A program made the position numbers and the translations under genes. Shown one piece after another: positions 1 through 11,600 of a DNA stretch of 64,000 nucleotides (positions are counted from its first letter, which is position 1; every line of letters starts with the position of its first letter). The DNA is from Eupeodes corollae. Taxonomy: Eukaryota; Arthropoda; Insecta; Diptera; Syrphidae. The notes beneath the pieces were generated by a model, which ran no database searches, was not told where the DNA came from, and saw only the letters and a program-made list of their open reading frames with translations. The stretch lies in the NCBI RefSeq assembly GCF_945859685.1, contig NC_079147.1, positions 230,078,765 to 230,142,764 on the forward strand, given 5' to 3'.

Positions 1-364
1 AATCACCGCACGAATTTCGAATGTCTTTTATTTTACACGACGCGACGCACAAACGCGATTGTCCTTTAGGTTTTTATTTTCAACCTACACGCACACGAAA
101 TTGTTTATATTGTCTTTTCAGCGCATTATTTTTTAGTTCTTAAGATCCTATTTAGGAATACTTTACACATCCGGCGCGAAGGACCAATGTATGCCGCAAG
201 GACAATTAGCTTTACGTTAGACAAAGTGGATTGTATTTTGCGCAGTTGATGCGGTGTCAAATCTTTAAGTTGCCGGCGGTAGGTAAATCACTAAAGTCGT
301 ATCAGAAAAAACACAGAAGCAGAAGTAACAATGTTACTTTCCTTTCAAGTTACAAAGGTGCAGA
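1..364. other. Unassigned edge sequence
   Basis: No gene or recognised repeat is seen here. The sequence is AT-rich with a few CG-containing words, and its frames are short and unsupported. It could be non-coding sequence of the non-LTR remnant that follows, but nothing in it proves this. Confidence 0.4.
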
Positions 365-762
365 AGCATGGATGAAGGATCTCTTGGTATCTTCGAGAGG
401 AAGGTTCTGCGTGCGATTTATGATCCGGTTTCTGTCGACAGGAAAAGTATCATCGGGCGGAGCAGATTTAATTAGGAGCTATACGAGCTGTACAGCCACT
501 GCCACTGGTCAAAAAACTGCGTGCACAACGCTTAAGATGGCTAGGGCATGTCGAGCCAATGAACATCGAAGCTCCAGCCCGTAAGGAATTTAACGCTAAG
601 CCTGAGGGAACAAGAAGCAGAGGCAGGCTTCATTTCCGGTGGAGTGATCAAGTTGAGGCCGATGCACGTCAACTTGGTATTCGAAACTGGAGGCAGCAAG
701 CTAGGGATCAAGTAAACTGGCGAAAGTTATTACTTGAGGCCCAGGAGCACAATGCGCTGTAG
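365..762 (+). mobile_element. Non-LTR retrotransposon remnant, C-terminal end of reverse transcriptase ORF
   Basis: The last ~80 codons before the TAG near 760 read as the C-terminal tail of an endonuclease-reverse transcriptase polyprotein of RTE-like insect elements. The diagnostic strings are RLRWLGHVEPM, followed by PEGTRSRGR and then FRWSDQVEADARQLG with NWRQQARDQVNW. That order (RLRWLGHV, GxRxxGRPxxRW, W..AxDRxxWR) is typical of the family. Further upstream, 365-510 keeps only scattered similarity in shifted frames. The catalytic reverse transcriptase core is absent, so this is a 5'-truncated dead copy. The tail begins inside a longer open frame and has no start codon of its own. Family assignment is from recalled motifs, not a search. 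Confidence 0.7.
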
Positions 763-3700
763 TGCCAACTAAACTAAAGTACGCCATAATCTCAAATGTT
801 TAAAAAGATATTTGAGTCGAAAATCAATTTTTAATACTACGTAGCCACTATAGCTTTGTGAATGACCCCAATGGTATAATTGGGCGTGTTTTGTGCCGTG
901 ATGCCCGTCTTTTCAGCACCACATATCGTTCAAATTATGATGACCCTCAACTGACGTCCATAAAAGACTAGTTATTCGACCACATCGGAAAACCAATGAA
1001 TTCAGATCATCAGCAACAAACTTACAGCAGAGATATTTGAGACTAACCACCTAAACACTATAGGTGTAGCTTAACAAACCGCTTGTGGCAGAAGCTGTCA
1101 TTAGAAACCCGCATTTTTAAGCAAAGGACGTCCACAATAGTGAAGCGCGACAAGAATTGAATTTTAAAGCTGCATTTGTTAAATAAATTCAAAATTTCCA
1201 ACTTCTGTTTGGGTTCTCTGGAATACAGTAGTTTGTACATAAGTTTTTACAATTTATAGAAATATTTCTGTTTTAGGCTGTATCCAAACAGACGTATAAA
1301 CTTGATTGGTTTGATGTTTTACTTTTTAAGTTTTTAGTTTTGCATGAATGCACCTATTATTTTACTTTCGTATAAACGCATGATAGATTTAATAAAATTT
1401 TGTCACTCGTATAGATCCGACAAACATTAAAAAACATCATCCGGTCAAATGCCAATCGGTTTTGTCCGGTAAGTTATATGAATATGAATAAAACCACTCT
1501 ACCTGTTTGTCTTTTGTCTATCTGGCATAAGTTCTGAAATATATTTAACAATCCTGGAGCGAGTTACATATGTTCAAAAATTCAAATATCAAAAATCTGC
1601 ACAACATCAAGTCAAAAGTTTTCAACTTGATACCTCAACTATCCTTATAAACCATACAAAGCTCAATTCAAAAGTTCAGACAAGTTGCGCTTCAGCTCCG
1701 GCTTTAAGTTCACTTTGTACCTGTCTATTTTTTCAACTTTGATAGTACCACAAGCTTCAGCTTTAGCTTCACCATTGTGTTCATCCAGTAGGCGTGATTC
1801 ATTATAATGGACAGGTCTTACATCAGTAACTTTACAATTATTAGCGATTATAATCATGGCTTTTGTGTAGGGAGTTTGAATGATGGTAACGCTTTGTTCG
1901 ATTTTAAGCGATCCATTAGGAGTTTTTATTGCTTAGTTCAAAGCAGAGCAAGAACTGTCAAACAAAAAATGATGTTTATTTTTTAACTCTGAGCGTTCAG
2001 ACCTTCAAATTTGTGTTTCTTTTCTCGTTGTGATCGTGCTCTGAGCTTGTTCAGAACAAAAATTCTGATCATACCGAGTTGAATGCTGAACACAACCATT
2101 TGACAGGTGAAATTTTAGAAAAAAAATCAAATAATTAAATTGGCGCAAGAAAATAGTGGGGCTAGTGCAGAAGATAAGTTTATATATATGTATAAGAAAT
2201 AACAAATAAAATATATTTTTCAATTCTTATTTTTATTCCACTAGGCCTGAAATGGACGAGAAAAAACACCAATTTTCATAAATGACAAAGATTCAACTCA
2301 TATAATGACACTTCAAATGTGAGTTGAGTTTGACAGGTGTCATAGACTAGCGTTACTAACTTGAAACTTCTACATAGTAGTTTGTTTTTTCAAGAATCTT
2401 CCTGATGAAAATAAAAATAATGATAAATTTGAGTAGTAAGCTAAAACTAAAGTTGGGATTTGAACAAAAATCAAGTCTAAAATGTAATTTTCATAGCTTC
2501 ATCACATTATAATCAACTGCAAAACTATAAGTTATCTCATGCCTTATGAGTTTTAAACTGCATTTAGACGATACACATTTTTAAGAGCTATGCTGTGGCT
2601 TAAATGCCTTTTAGATGCACAATAATTCAAAAAAATTATGAGGTAAAATTTGGCTTCAGTATACAACTGTTTGATTTGTGGAACAGAAATTAAGCATGAT
2701 TTTTTCTATCAGTGTGCTTTTAAATTGGAAAGTTTAAAAAGAAGACAATTTATATCCTGCAGACAATTCCAAAAGTAAACTTTTAAAAAAATAATCAAAA
2801 ACAAACTTTCAATAAACATACAACCGTGCATTCATCACGCAATGTCTAAAGGACAAACATAGCCGCATTCATGCTTTGAACCACAAAATCAAGTTTCGGC
2901 AGAACGGTCTTAGGTACCTTGATTTTATTTTATTTCTTATCTATACAAAAATCGAAATTCAAATCAAAGTCTATTTTCTAAAAACTACGAATAACAATGC
3001 ATTGGTGCGAATTGAAATTCCAAACCAACTCAACGTTCATCCTTTACCAAAATTGTATGTAGAGTGTAGATGCAGACTTGCTCTGTTAGGTAGTTAGATG
3101 TCGCTGATGAGAATTCGTATATATGGCAGTATTTTCAACCAACGTTTTTATTATTTTCTCTTGTTTGATTTTTTATTTTTAAAATTGGTTGTTATTTGTT
3201 TAGTTTTTTTAGGCATGTACAATTCAGGCAATTTTAGTGGCACTAGGTCCTGACATAGATTGTTTGAGCTGTTTTTTTGTGTTTGTCCCTATTGACCTCA
3301 GAATTGCAATCGCTTTAAATGCATTTTGGTCAGACTAACATATCCAAGGAAAAGAAGACATAGATATTGGTTGAGGGAGGAGAAAACAAAATCAATTAAT
3401 TTGAGGCGATACAAAAATTGTTTTTTTTTTATTGTTTAGATTTTCCGTTTTCGACTTTCGAGTAAGCGATAGTGTTTCAATATTTCGAGGAATAAGTTAC
3501 GATGGATTAAAGAAATCAAATTTGATTTAAAATTGAAAACTGGAAAACTGCGTTTTTATTGTTACAGAAATACAATTCACCAAACGCACCTGAAAAAACA
3601 CTTTTCCATTACCATTCAAGATCAACTAATCAGTTGCAAAGCACCAACAAGCCTGGGATACGAACGGATTGATTGTTTACAACCCACGCAAAACGATTTA

Positions 3701-3985
3701 AGTAAAATGAACTTTGGATATGCACGTGGAATGTTAGGTCAATAAGACTACGTGCAACCAAAGATAAAGCGGAGGCTCTAGATTGATATAAAGCAGATAT
3801 CACCGCCATTTAGGAAAAACGATGGGATGGGCCGGTCAAAATAGGGTGAAGAACTGCTTCACCCAAACTTGTATGGAATGATCCGTCCGAGGATTTATAC
3901 AAGGAAAGCCATTGCTGCATTACAAGACCGAGAAGAGTGGACTGCTAAAAATCAGTGGCAGCAACCCACAACGCAACGACACACA
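763..3985. other. AT-rich intergenic sequence without recognised gene
   Basis: About 3.2 kb with only short frames. The minus-strand frame at 1663-1857 (64 codons) and the plus-strand frame at 3533-3745 (70 codons) match nothing I know. The latter may be decayed upstream sequence of the non-LTR element that starts near 3.99 kb. No splice-linked coding series was found. Confidence 0.4.
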
Positions 3986-4094
3986 GAAAGTGTAGAAGGT
4001 AAAAAGAAATTGTGTAATGAAGTGTGAGAAAAAGCAAGAAAAAAGAACTTCTATTGGTTAAAAAAACTGAAGAAAAATGCGTCACAGAGTATTA

Positions 4095-4717
4095 AGCGGC
4101 CCATAGACACCACACTTGTGCGCACACTTGTGTCGGTGTGCGAAAATGTGTGCTGTGTGTGGGCTGGTGTCGACTTCGATTTTCGGTGTGAGACACGGAT
4201 CAAGTAAAATCAAAAGATTTAGATTTTTTTGTGTCGGTGTCTCAATCGGTGTGATGTGTATGGGGTGGGGATGCACGCACACATTTCCTATTTAGTTGCA
4301 TGTGAATCGTTGTTGAGTGTGGTGCGTCGCAAGTTGTTTTAATAAAATGGCAATTCGGGATTGTGAATTCTGGCGATCTTTTATAGATTTGTGTAGAGAA
4401 CTTCTAGAAATATGGCAAATAAAATCCAGCGAATATAAAAATCTCGATAAAAAAAAACCTTGGGAAATGTGAAAGTTTATTTCTTTTTAAAAAACAATCT
4501 TCGACCAAATTCTTTTGTTCTTCTTATTTTCATTTAAACATAAATCGATTAAAATTAGCGCGCAAGCTTTAACGTCACTCATTCTTATCTTTCCTCTTTG
4601 AAATCTCTTTCACAACTAAACTAATGTGTGTATGATTTGGTGTGTAGTGTGTGGTTGAATTCCACACCATTTTCTAGTGCACCGGTGTGCGTACAAGTGT
4701 GGTGTCTATGGGCCGCT
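4095..4717. mobile_element. Harbinger-like MITE, copy 1, with TTA target duplication
   Basis: A 623 bp element with long terminal inverted repeats. The left end reads AGCGGCCCATAGACACCACA and the right end is its reverse complement (TGTGGTGTCTATGGGCCGCT), with similarity extending several more bases into ACTTGT and beyond. It is flanked by TTA on both sides (4092-4094 and 4718-4720). A 3 bp TTA/TWA duplication with such ends fits the PIF/Harbinger superfamily. No transposase is present. Internally it has GTGT-rich arms and a short MADF-like reading frame (4347-4472). It sits inside the linker of the dead non-LTR element. Confidence 0.8.
4347..4472 (+). CDS. MADF-like mini-ORF inside MITE, 41 aa, truncated
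   Basis: An ATG-started frame of 41 codons. It reads FWRSFIDLCRELLEIW, then IKSSEYKN and KKKPWEM before a TGA. The spacing (W..FI.L.R....LW...S.EY.N...K) matches the first helices of the MADF DNA-binding domain, a Myb/SANT-like fold of ~85 residues. The second half of the domain is missing. PIF/Harbinger elements normally encode a Myb/MADF-like partner protein beside the transposase, so this is best read as the leftover first coding segment of such a gene in a deletion derivative. Whether it is ever translated is unknown. Similarity is judged by eye. Confidence 0.45.
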   Translation: MAIRDCEFWRSFIDLCRELLEIWQIKSSEYKNLDKKKPWEM

Positions 4718-5044
4718 TTAAAAAAATGTATTTTCGGAAAAATAAAGCTTACAAGAAGTTTTGTAAAAACATCAAAAAAGAGTACTACAAATCGATAGGC
4801 GCAAAACTGAAAGAAGTGAAGACGTCGAAGGATTAGTGGAGTTTAGCAAAAGAGCTGAAAACAACTGCATTTGTGAAAGAAAAGGCTTTGACTAGTGCAG
4901 ACTTTAAAGAATATTTCTTGGTGCTACTCAACCTACGCATGCCTCCAGTGCATATTGAAAGCATGTCTCAAAATCTTGATGTTCCTCTTCTCGCAACCCC
5001 ATCACGGTAAAAAAAACTGAAGAAAAATGCGTCACAGAGTATTA

Positions 5045-5662
5045 AGCGGCCCATAGACACCACACTTGTGCGCACACTTGTGTCGGTGTGCGAAAATGTG
5101 TGCGTGGGCTGGTGTCGACTTCGATTTTCGGTGTGAGACACGGATCAAGTAAAATCAAAAGATTTAGATTTTTTTGTGTCGGTGTCTCAATCGGTGTGAT
5201 GTGTATGGGGTGGGGATGCACGCACACATTTCCTATTTAGTTGCATGTGAATCGTTGTTGAGTGTGGTGCGTCGCAAGTTGTTTTAATAAAATGGCAATT
5301 CGGGATTGTGAATTCTGGCGATCTTTTATAGATTTGTGTAGAGAACTTCTAGAAATATGGCAAATAAAATCCAGCGAATATAAAAATCTCGATAAAAAAA
5401 AACCTTGGGAAATGTGAAAGTTTATTTCTTTTTAAAAAACAATCTTCGACCAAATTCTTTTGTTCTTCTTATTTTCATTTAAACATAAATCGATTAAAAT
5501 TAGCGCGCAAGCTTTAACGTCACTCATTCTTATCTTTCCTCTTTGAAATCTCTTTCACAACTAAACTAATGTGTGTATGATTTGGTGTGTAGTGTGTGGT
5601 TGAATTCCACACCATTTTCTAGTGCACCGGTGTGCGTACAAGTGTGGTGTCTATGGGCCGCT
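5045..5662. mobile_element. Harbinger-like MITE, copy 2 (in duplicated unit)
   Basis: Same element as 4095-4717, five bases shorter because of a TG-repeat deletion. It has the same terminal inverted repeats and TTA on both sides (5042-5044, 5663-5665). It arose by duplication of the host segment and not by a second insertion, since the flanking non-LTR sequence is duplicated with it. Confidence 0.8.
5292..5417 (+). CDS. MADF-like mini-ORF, second copy
   Basis: Duplicate of the 41-codon MADF-like frame at 4347-4472, with the same start, stop and no base change that I can see. Its preservation reflects the recent duplication and is not evidence of selection. Confidence 0.4.
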   Translation: MAIRDCEFWRSFIDLCRELLEIWQIKSSEYKNLDKKKPWEM

Positions 5663-7865
5663 TTAAAAAAATGTATTTTCGGAAAAATAAAGCTTACAAG
5701 AAGTTTTGTAAAAACATCAAAAAAGAGTACTACAAATCGATAGGCGCAAAACTGAAAGAAGTGAAGACGTCGAAGGATTAGTGGAGTTCAGCAAAAGAGC
5801 TGAAAACAACTGCATTTGTGAAAGAAAAGGCTTTGACTAGTGCAGACTTTAAAGAATATTTCTTGGTGCTACTCAACCCACGCATGCCTCCAGTGCATAT
5901 TGAAAGCATGTCTCAAAATCTTGATGTTCCTCTTCTCGCAACCCCATCACGGTCAACGTATGAAATTAATTTCTTCAAAATACAAAAAGGAATAGAGGCC
6001 AGGTCAAGACCGAGTGCCATATGAGTTCCTTACCAAAGCCGCACAATCAGCAATTAAACTATTCAATCGGTTACTTGAATGTGGAACAGTGGAACCAGAT
6101 TTCAAAAAAAATATTATTTTCCCAATTTACAAAAAAGGTGATCAGAATTCAGAACATCGTCCAAAACTAACCTCTTCAATATCATAAAACATCAAATGAA
6201 TGACAACAAGAAAGTTTACTGTTTCTTCATTGACTTTAAAGCGGCGTTTGACTATATCGACCGAAGAGCACTTTCATACAAACTGCAAATCTTAGAGATC
6301 TGTATGATAGAACAACAGCTGCGGTATGGGATGGGGAACAATTGTCAGACTGGTTTAAAACAACCATGGGTGTTAAACAAGGTTGCTTGCTGAGTCCACT
6401 ATTTTTCTCTCTATCTATATAAATGATATCCATGAGTTCATAGGAGGGGGTATTTCGCTGAATGGAATGCAAATTCGATTGCTTATGTTTGCGGATGACA
6501 TTGTGCTAATAGCTGATAAGCCAGACATACTAGAAGGCATGATAAATAAGATGGCAGAATACCTGGAGAAATCGAAAGCGATGGTATTTAAAAAAAGAGG
6601 AGGTAGACTTAGCCAACAAGCAAATTGGAAGCTCAACGGAGCAACCATTGAAGTTGTTAGCAAATATAAGTACCTTGGTACATGACTAACTTTCGGACTA
6701 AGCCTATAACGGAGCACTTTAAAGAACGATTTAAACAAGCTAGACAGAGCTGAAATTTTACGTGGAATAGGTATCACTAAAAAAGATGTTAAATTTACTT
6801 CTATGATTGATATCTTCAACGCGGTTAACAGGCCTATTCTTGGTTATGGAGCACAAATATGGTGGACTTACAACATGATGAAGTGGAAAAGATGCAAAGA
6901 TACAAAAAAGTACTGGGTCTGCCATGTGTGACGCCTAACTATGTCTTGAACCTTGAATGCCAGTTGAAACCTGTCTTTGAATACCCGATGAGATGTCATA
7001 CATATGTCCTATTTGGGAAGAGTTCTCAGTGTTTACGCAAAAAAACAGGTTACCAACATTTTTAGCCAAGCTGATAATTAAAAAGAAGATTTTCTGGTTT
7101 AGAAGCTGGAAATATAGCCTCAATCGGGAAGATGTTGGATGAGATCGTGACCAACAAAACTCTGTTTAAGCTGGTTGTGGGTGGCGAAGCAGTTAAAATA
7201 ATCGAGCGCGAGCACTTAGATTCTCTGCAAAAAGCACAACAAACGAGAACACACAGCTTTAACAATTTGCTTGATTATACTGCTGGTGAAGTTTACGTCT
7301 CGGATGACTAGGATGTCTCCAAAATTCGCTGGATACTGAAAGCAAGAGCAAGGCTCATTATGCTCAATGAAACACCAAGGACAGAAACTGAAAATCTAAA
7401 CTGTACTCTCTGCAATTCAAACAAAGAAGAGACCCTTGCACATTTTGTGGGAACTTGCCCAATTTTAAGAAGTAGTATTCGTCGATACACATTAGGAAGT
7501 GGTTCCCTTGATATGAACACTATAATAGATCTCTTAATGGAATAAAGGATTGGAATTGCATCAACAAATACCTTATTTTTTTTATCGCCAACAACTCATA
7601 AATGAATTTAGCAACTAGAATTTGAAAAGTATTTTTATTATATTTTTGCCTTAAAAATAATTATAAATCTAGGGAAGTTTTTCAAAAATTGTACTGATTG
7701 CGACAGACAACAAAAGTCATTGTTGAACCTTTTGTTTAATGAAATAATAACACATTTGTTAAATTATTACTAATTCTATAAGAACTGGACCAAATCATAA
7801 AAATATAAGAAACAATTAAATGTATGGATAAAGTGAATTAAACAACATTACTTACTTTCTTACTA

Positions 7866-8275
7866 GCTTACAGTCCCGCCTTAGACGAAGTAAAGAGTGC
7901 CATATCTATGCTGTAGTCTAACAAAGCCACTGAAGCAGATGGCTTGAATGCTGAGCTCTTCAAAGTTGCTGTAGAAATTTTGTTTAGGAGCATGCCATGC
8001 ACTAACTTTTCTGTAAGATATGGTCGGAAGAAAGCATGCCAGATGAATGAAACTTCAGTATTGTTTGCCCAACTACTATATACATACAACTATAGAGAAA
8101 TCAGTTTACTGAACATCACTTACAAAATCTTCTCAGCCGTAATTTTTGCACGTCAAAAGTCCATCATCAACAACTTGGTAGTGGTTCACGACCAGGAAAA
8201 TCCACAGTCAATGAATTATTGTTAATACGGCAGATTCTGGAAAAAATCCAAGAACACCAACACCACCATGACAAA
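7866..8275 (+). mobile_element. RTE-like retrotransposon fragment
   Basis: In-frame pieces read PALDEVKSAISML, SNKATEADGLNAELFKVA, then NYREISLLNITYKIFSAVIFAR and a degraded stretch matching the QCGFRPGKST..Q...LRQILEK motif (GRFWKKSKNTNTT at the end). This is the reverse-transcriptase finger region of RTE/BovB-like elements, whose consensus has K(N)NKA.G.DGL.AELFK and NYRGISLLN.AYKI. Stops and small deletions break it, and the palm motif FIDFKAA and the FADD box are absent. A minus-strand fragment of the same family lies at 60185-60676. Confidence 0.75.
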
Positions 8276-8627
8276 TGACAAAATGTTAAGCCTTACTTTT
8301 TTTTTCGCGAATATTTAACTATGTTGAAATACTGCAAAATTTTATCTAACAAGTATGAAACACCAAGACTTAATTTGAAGAGAGGTTTAGTACGAAAATA
8401 AAAATAGATTTTTCAGGTTTAAACCTTCTCCATTGGCCGTCATTATAAGAAACCCCATAATGGTGCTTACTTTCCATAAAAATTGTTTAAACCATTGAGT
8501 AGCACCAAAAATCGAATAAAAACTAAGTTTATTTGCAATTGAAAGCCTTAATAGAAAGTTTCAATCCTCATTAAAATGTGTGCTTGAGTAATTTAACAAA
8601 TACAACTATGTTTTAACAGAATCTCAA
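8276..8627. other. 3' flank of the TPR gene
   Basis: AT-rich sequence between the RTE fragment and the stop codon of the TTC25-like gene. It holds that gene's probable polyadenylation signal and presumably its 3' UTR on the minus strand. Nothing else is recognised. Confidence 0.5.
8528..8533 (-). terminator. Candidate poly(A) signal of the TTC25-like gene
   Basis: AATAAA on the minus strand, about 95 bases beyond the TAA at 8628-8630. It is the first canonical hexamer noted after the stop. AATAAA is common by chance in such AT-rich DNA, so support is positional only. Confidence 0.4.
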
Positions 8628-11600
8628 TTAGAAGATGCTGCTATTCTTATGGCCAGAAGAAGAAATTGAGTGTCTGCTTTTTGTTCTCCGGAATTCTTCC
8701 TGAATTTTCTTTTCCATTGTATATTCGTCATTGATATAATCTAACAAGTCTATGTATCGAATAACTTCATCGTTTTTCAAACGTTGCGCAATAACTTTTG
8801 CTTCCTTCAAAGTATCGTGAATTTTTTCAATTTTATGCAATAAAGCATGAGACTTACAAATCAGTAACAATCCAAGTAAATTCCAAATCAGACTATTGCA
8901 TTTGGTAGCTTCTAAAAGAAATAAAAAGAGAAATTAGTTAATATTTTATCTTTGATTCATAAACAGGTGAAATTACCTACAATACTTTTTCGAGCTATAA
9001 TACAACATTCATCAAATCGAGAATTAATCAATTGACTTTTAGCAATTTCATGAAGCAAATAGCATATTTCTATGCAGTATTCAGAGTAAGCTATACGCTT
9101 TTCCATTCGAGCCAAGAATTTTCTTCAAAGATTATTTAAGATTCAATATTATGTTAAAAAAAAAATTAATAAAGTATTAACTTATGTCCAATCATAGGCT
9201 GATCGGCCAAATCTTCATTCCGATAAGTTGACTTATCACCAAAAACAAATACAATTGGTTCCTTGTCCCTATCCTTTGGAAGTTTCAAGAGCCAAGTCAA
9301 ACGTTCTTCAGGCTTAATATCAGTAAGATTTTGTGGAGTGCTCAAATAATTATCAATATAAGTTAACGCTAAAATATTATAGACTTCATTTATAAACTCA
9401 AATTTCCAAGGCATAACTCGACGAGCTTTCAACACAACATAGTCTCCCATTACTTCTTCGATGTAGCGAGTTAATTTCTAAAACAAGATGTTAATTTTAA
9501 ATAATATATTCGAATCTTTATTTTTTTTTATTTGAACCTCAATTTTCCTCAATTTTCGTAGGTTTTTTATATTTCTCAAGATAGCCAACATATTACGATG
9601 AACTTGGTATTGAACTCGAAATAGGTGTTCTTCTTTTGATTTTTTGTTTAGAACTTTGTTTGTACATTTTCGAACATTCTTTGTATATAATGGTGCTCTG
9701 GCATTTAGCATTTTCTATAATACAAAAGATTTGAATTACATTTTTAATTTTGTTTCCATAATTTGTGAGTAAACGAGACGAAAATAAAATTAAGTAAAAT
9801 GCTAGAATATAGTTGGGATGTTAGTTGTTTTGAAATTATTGATGGCTGTATTTCGACAAAATGTTGTTAGAAAGCGATACGAACTATCAGTAACATTATA
9901 AGCAGAACGAAAAAGTCGTCCTATTGACTATTTTGCTAGTCAAAATGACTATTTGGTAGTCAATTATCAGCCGATAACCATGACAGTCAATAGTTGTCAA
10001 TTTCCGGATACGAAATTTTTTTACGGCCATGTTCCGAATTTCGATCGAAAGTAAATTGAGACCACTTTTCAATTTCACGTGAAATGAAATTACATGTTCT
10101 TCAATTCGATCGATTTCGACAACTTTGAAATTGCTTCGATCTGTCAGAACTAAAGGATCACCCATTTTTATTTTGTTTCTGTAAAATGTTTGCTGTTTTA
10201 AAGATGGATGCAATATTATTGGCAATTTTAAGTGAAAAAAGGAAGCAGAATTCAAGGGAAGAAATAAGAAGACGAATTTTGCGATACAAATCAAATATAT
10301 TGGATTTACAAGCCACAATATAAGTGTGTGAAATTTATGTAGAATTGTTCTGATAAATAAAGTAAATTCTCGATTTCCTCTTTTAAGCTTTCATTGTAAT
10401 TTAAGATCAAGCAGAGATGGTTTTTATATGTTCTAAGGGAAATAGAACATTTTATAATACCTTAATCGATTCCTTCTATTTAAAAAGAAAGCCATCAAAG
10501 ATCAATTCACCGAAACAAAAAATGTGATTTGAATGTGTTAAAAAAATGGAACAAGACGAAATACAGAACATCCATTTGCATATTCGAAAATCAAGTTCAC
10601 AATAACGAATTGTGGAACACCCAAAATCTACTTTCGCAAAGTGTATTCACAATGAGTGAAAGGCAGAACGTGGGTACTAATGTGCATTTTTAGAAAAGAA
10701 GTTTCGACCGAAAGAAATTAAGAACCCACCGCATCTGCTGTATGCAAGTTTATGCGAAGTGCAAAGAGTTCGTGCAAGATACCAAATTGTGGATGCTGTA
10801 GCCGAGACTCAATTCACAAATATCAACTCGCAAACAATCACAACAGCTCAAATTTTAAACCATATTTTTTTGTGGGAAACTGCTATACTAACAACCCCTA
10901 AACAGTTAAAGATCAATATCGTCCAAGCAATGAAATTGTAAAAAAAAACAAATCATAAACCAATTGACAGATGACAAAAAGACCAACGCTGAACAAAGTA
11001 TTGCAAGATTGAAAACCACATGTCTAAAACAACGTCCGTTATAAATATACCTGAACCTATCATTGAGGTCTTGAGTGTTGGAGTTACAGAATGCGTTATT
11101 GCGAAGCGCTTGAAAGAAATGTTTCAATTCTAAAAATCAGACCTATTGCATAAATATTAATATCAAAGCCAAAACTATTATAAGATAACACTCACCAAAA
11201 ATCGCATAGCCACTTCGTATTTGTTGTGAGTTATTTCTTCCAATTGGGGACTACTCCATTTGGACTGCGGAAGAATCAGGGTTGGATGGCTCTTAAGAGT
11301 CTTCATAAATAGAAGATCCACCCAACTTCTTCTCATGTAAATTTGATTGAAAACATTAAATGCAAGTTTTTGTCTTGCTATTTCTCTTGGAGAAATTAGT
11401 TCTTCCTAAATCAAACGAATATAATTCATGTGTGCAAAGTGCTTAATGATAAAAAGGAAATATTTAACTTCTTTTTCAAGAATACTCAAAACATCACAAT
11501 GTCCTTGTTTTTTTAATACTTTCCACAGAGGCCGTTTGTCAATATTCCTCTCTCGAATTATTTTTTCTAAAGCTTTGTGGAAATATTTCTCGTTTTGTAA

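Larger units (their letters stand above)
4058..5007. repeat. Tandem duplication, unit 1 (~950 bp)
   Basis: The sequence from about 4058 to 5007 is repeated immediately downstream at 5008-5952 with a shift of 950 bp, dropping to 945 bp after a 5 bp deletion of TG-repeat sequence near 4150/5100. Each unit carries the end of the non-LTR linker, a complete MITE and the following pre-RT segment. The only other differences seen by eye are a few single-base changes, such as ACCTACGC against ACCCACGC. The near identity suggests a recent unequal exchange, or an assembly duplication. Confidence 0.9.
5008..5952. repeat. Tandem duplication, unit 2 (~945 bp)
   Basis: Second unit of the head-to-tail duplication. 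The join is visible where ATCACGGTAAAAAAAACTG at about 5001 switches from the end of unit 1 (ATCACGGT, also at 5946) to its beginning (GTTAAAAAAACTG at 4057). The GGT/GGTTA similarity at the join is only 2-3 bp, so the duplication was not mediated by long flanking homology in this window. Confidence 0.9.
3990..7545 (+). mobile_element. Degenerate non-LTR retrotransposon (endonuclease-RT type)
   Basis: Pieces of one reverse-transcriptase polyprotein follow each other on the plus strand in shifting frames. They are a basic linker (ARKKNFYWLKKL, later KAYKKFCKNIKKEYYKSIG), a pre-RT segment (ADFKEYFLVLLNPRMPP), a finger region (FKKNIIFPIYKKGDQNSEHR), a palm motif A (FFIDFKAAFDYIDRRAL) and then the catalytic box FADDIVLIADK near 6490-6520. 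After that come SKYKYLGT, VLGLPCVTPNYVLNLE, and a C-terminal zinc-knuckle-like segment (CTLCNSNKEETLAHFVGTCPIL) ending at the TAA near 7543. A stretch between the fingers and motif A is missing, and several frameshifts are present. A Harbinger-like MITE plus a tandem duplication interrupts the linker. The element cannot make an active protein. A related truncated copy lies at 49.1-50.5 kb. The left boundary is uncertain. Confidence 0.75.

Noticed and set aside
4082..5227. Minus-strand frames in the MITE arms (His/Pro/Thr-rich peptides)
   Set aside because: They are translations of GT-rich inverted-repeat arms with no gene context, duplicated with the unit.
6236..6819. Minus-strand frames opposite the non-LTR element
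   Set aside because: They are complements of the reverse-transcriptase coding strand (FADDIVLIADK) and have no independent support.
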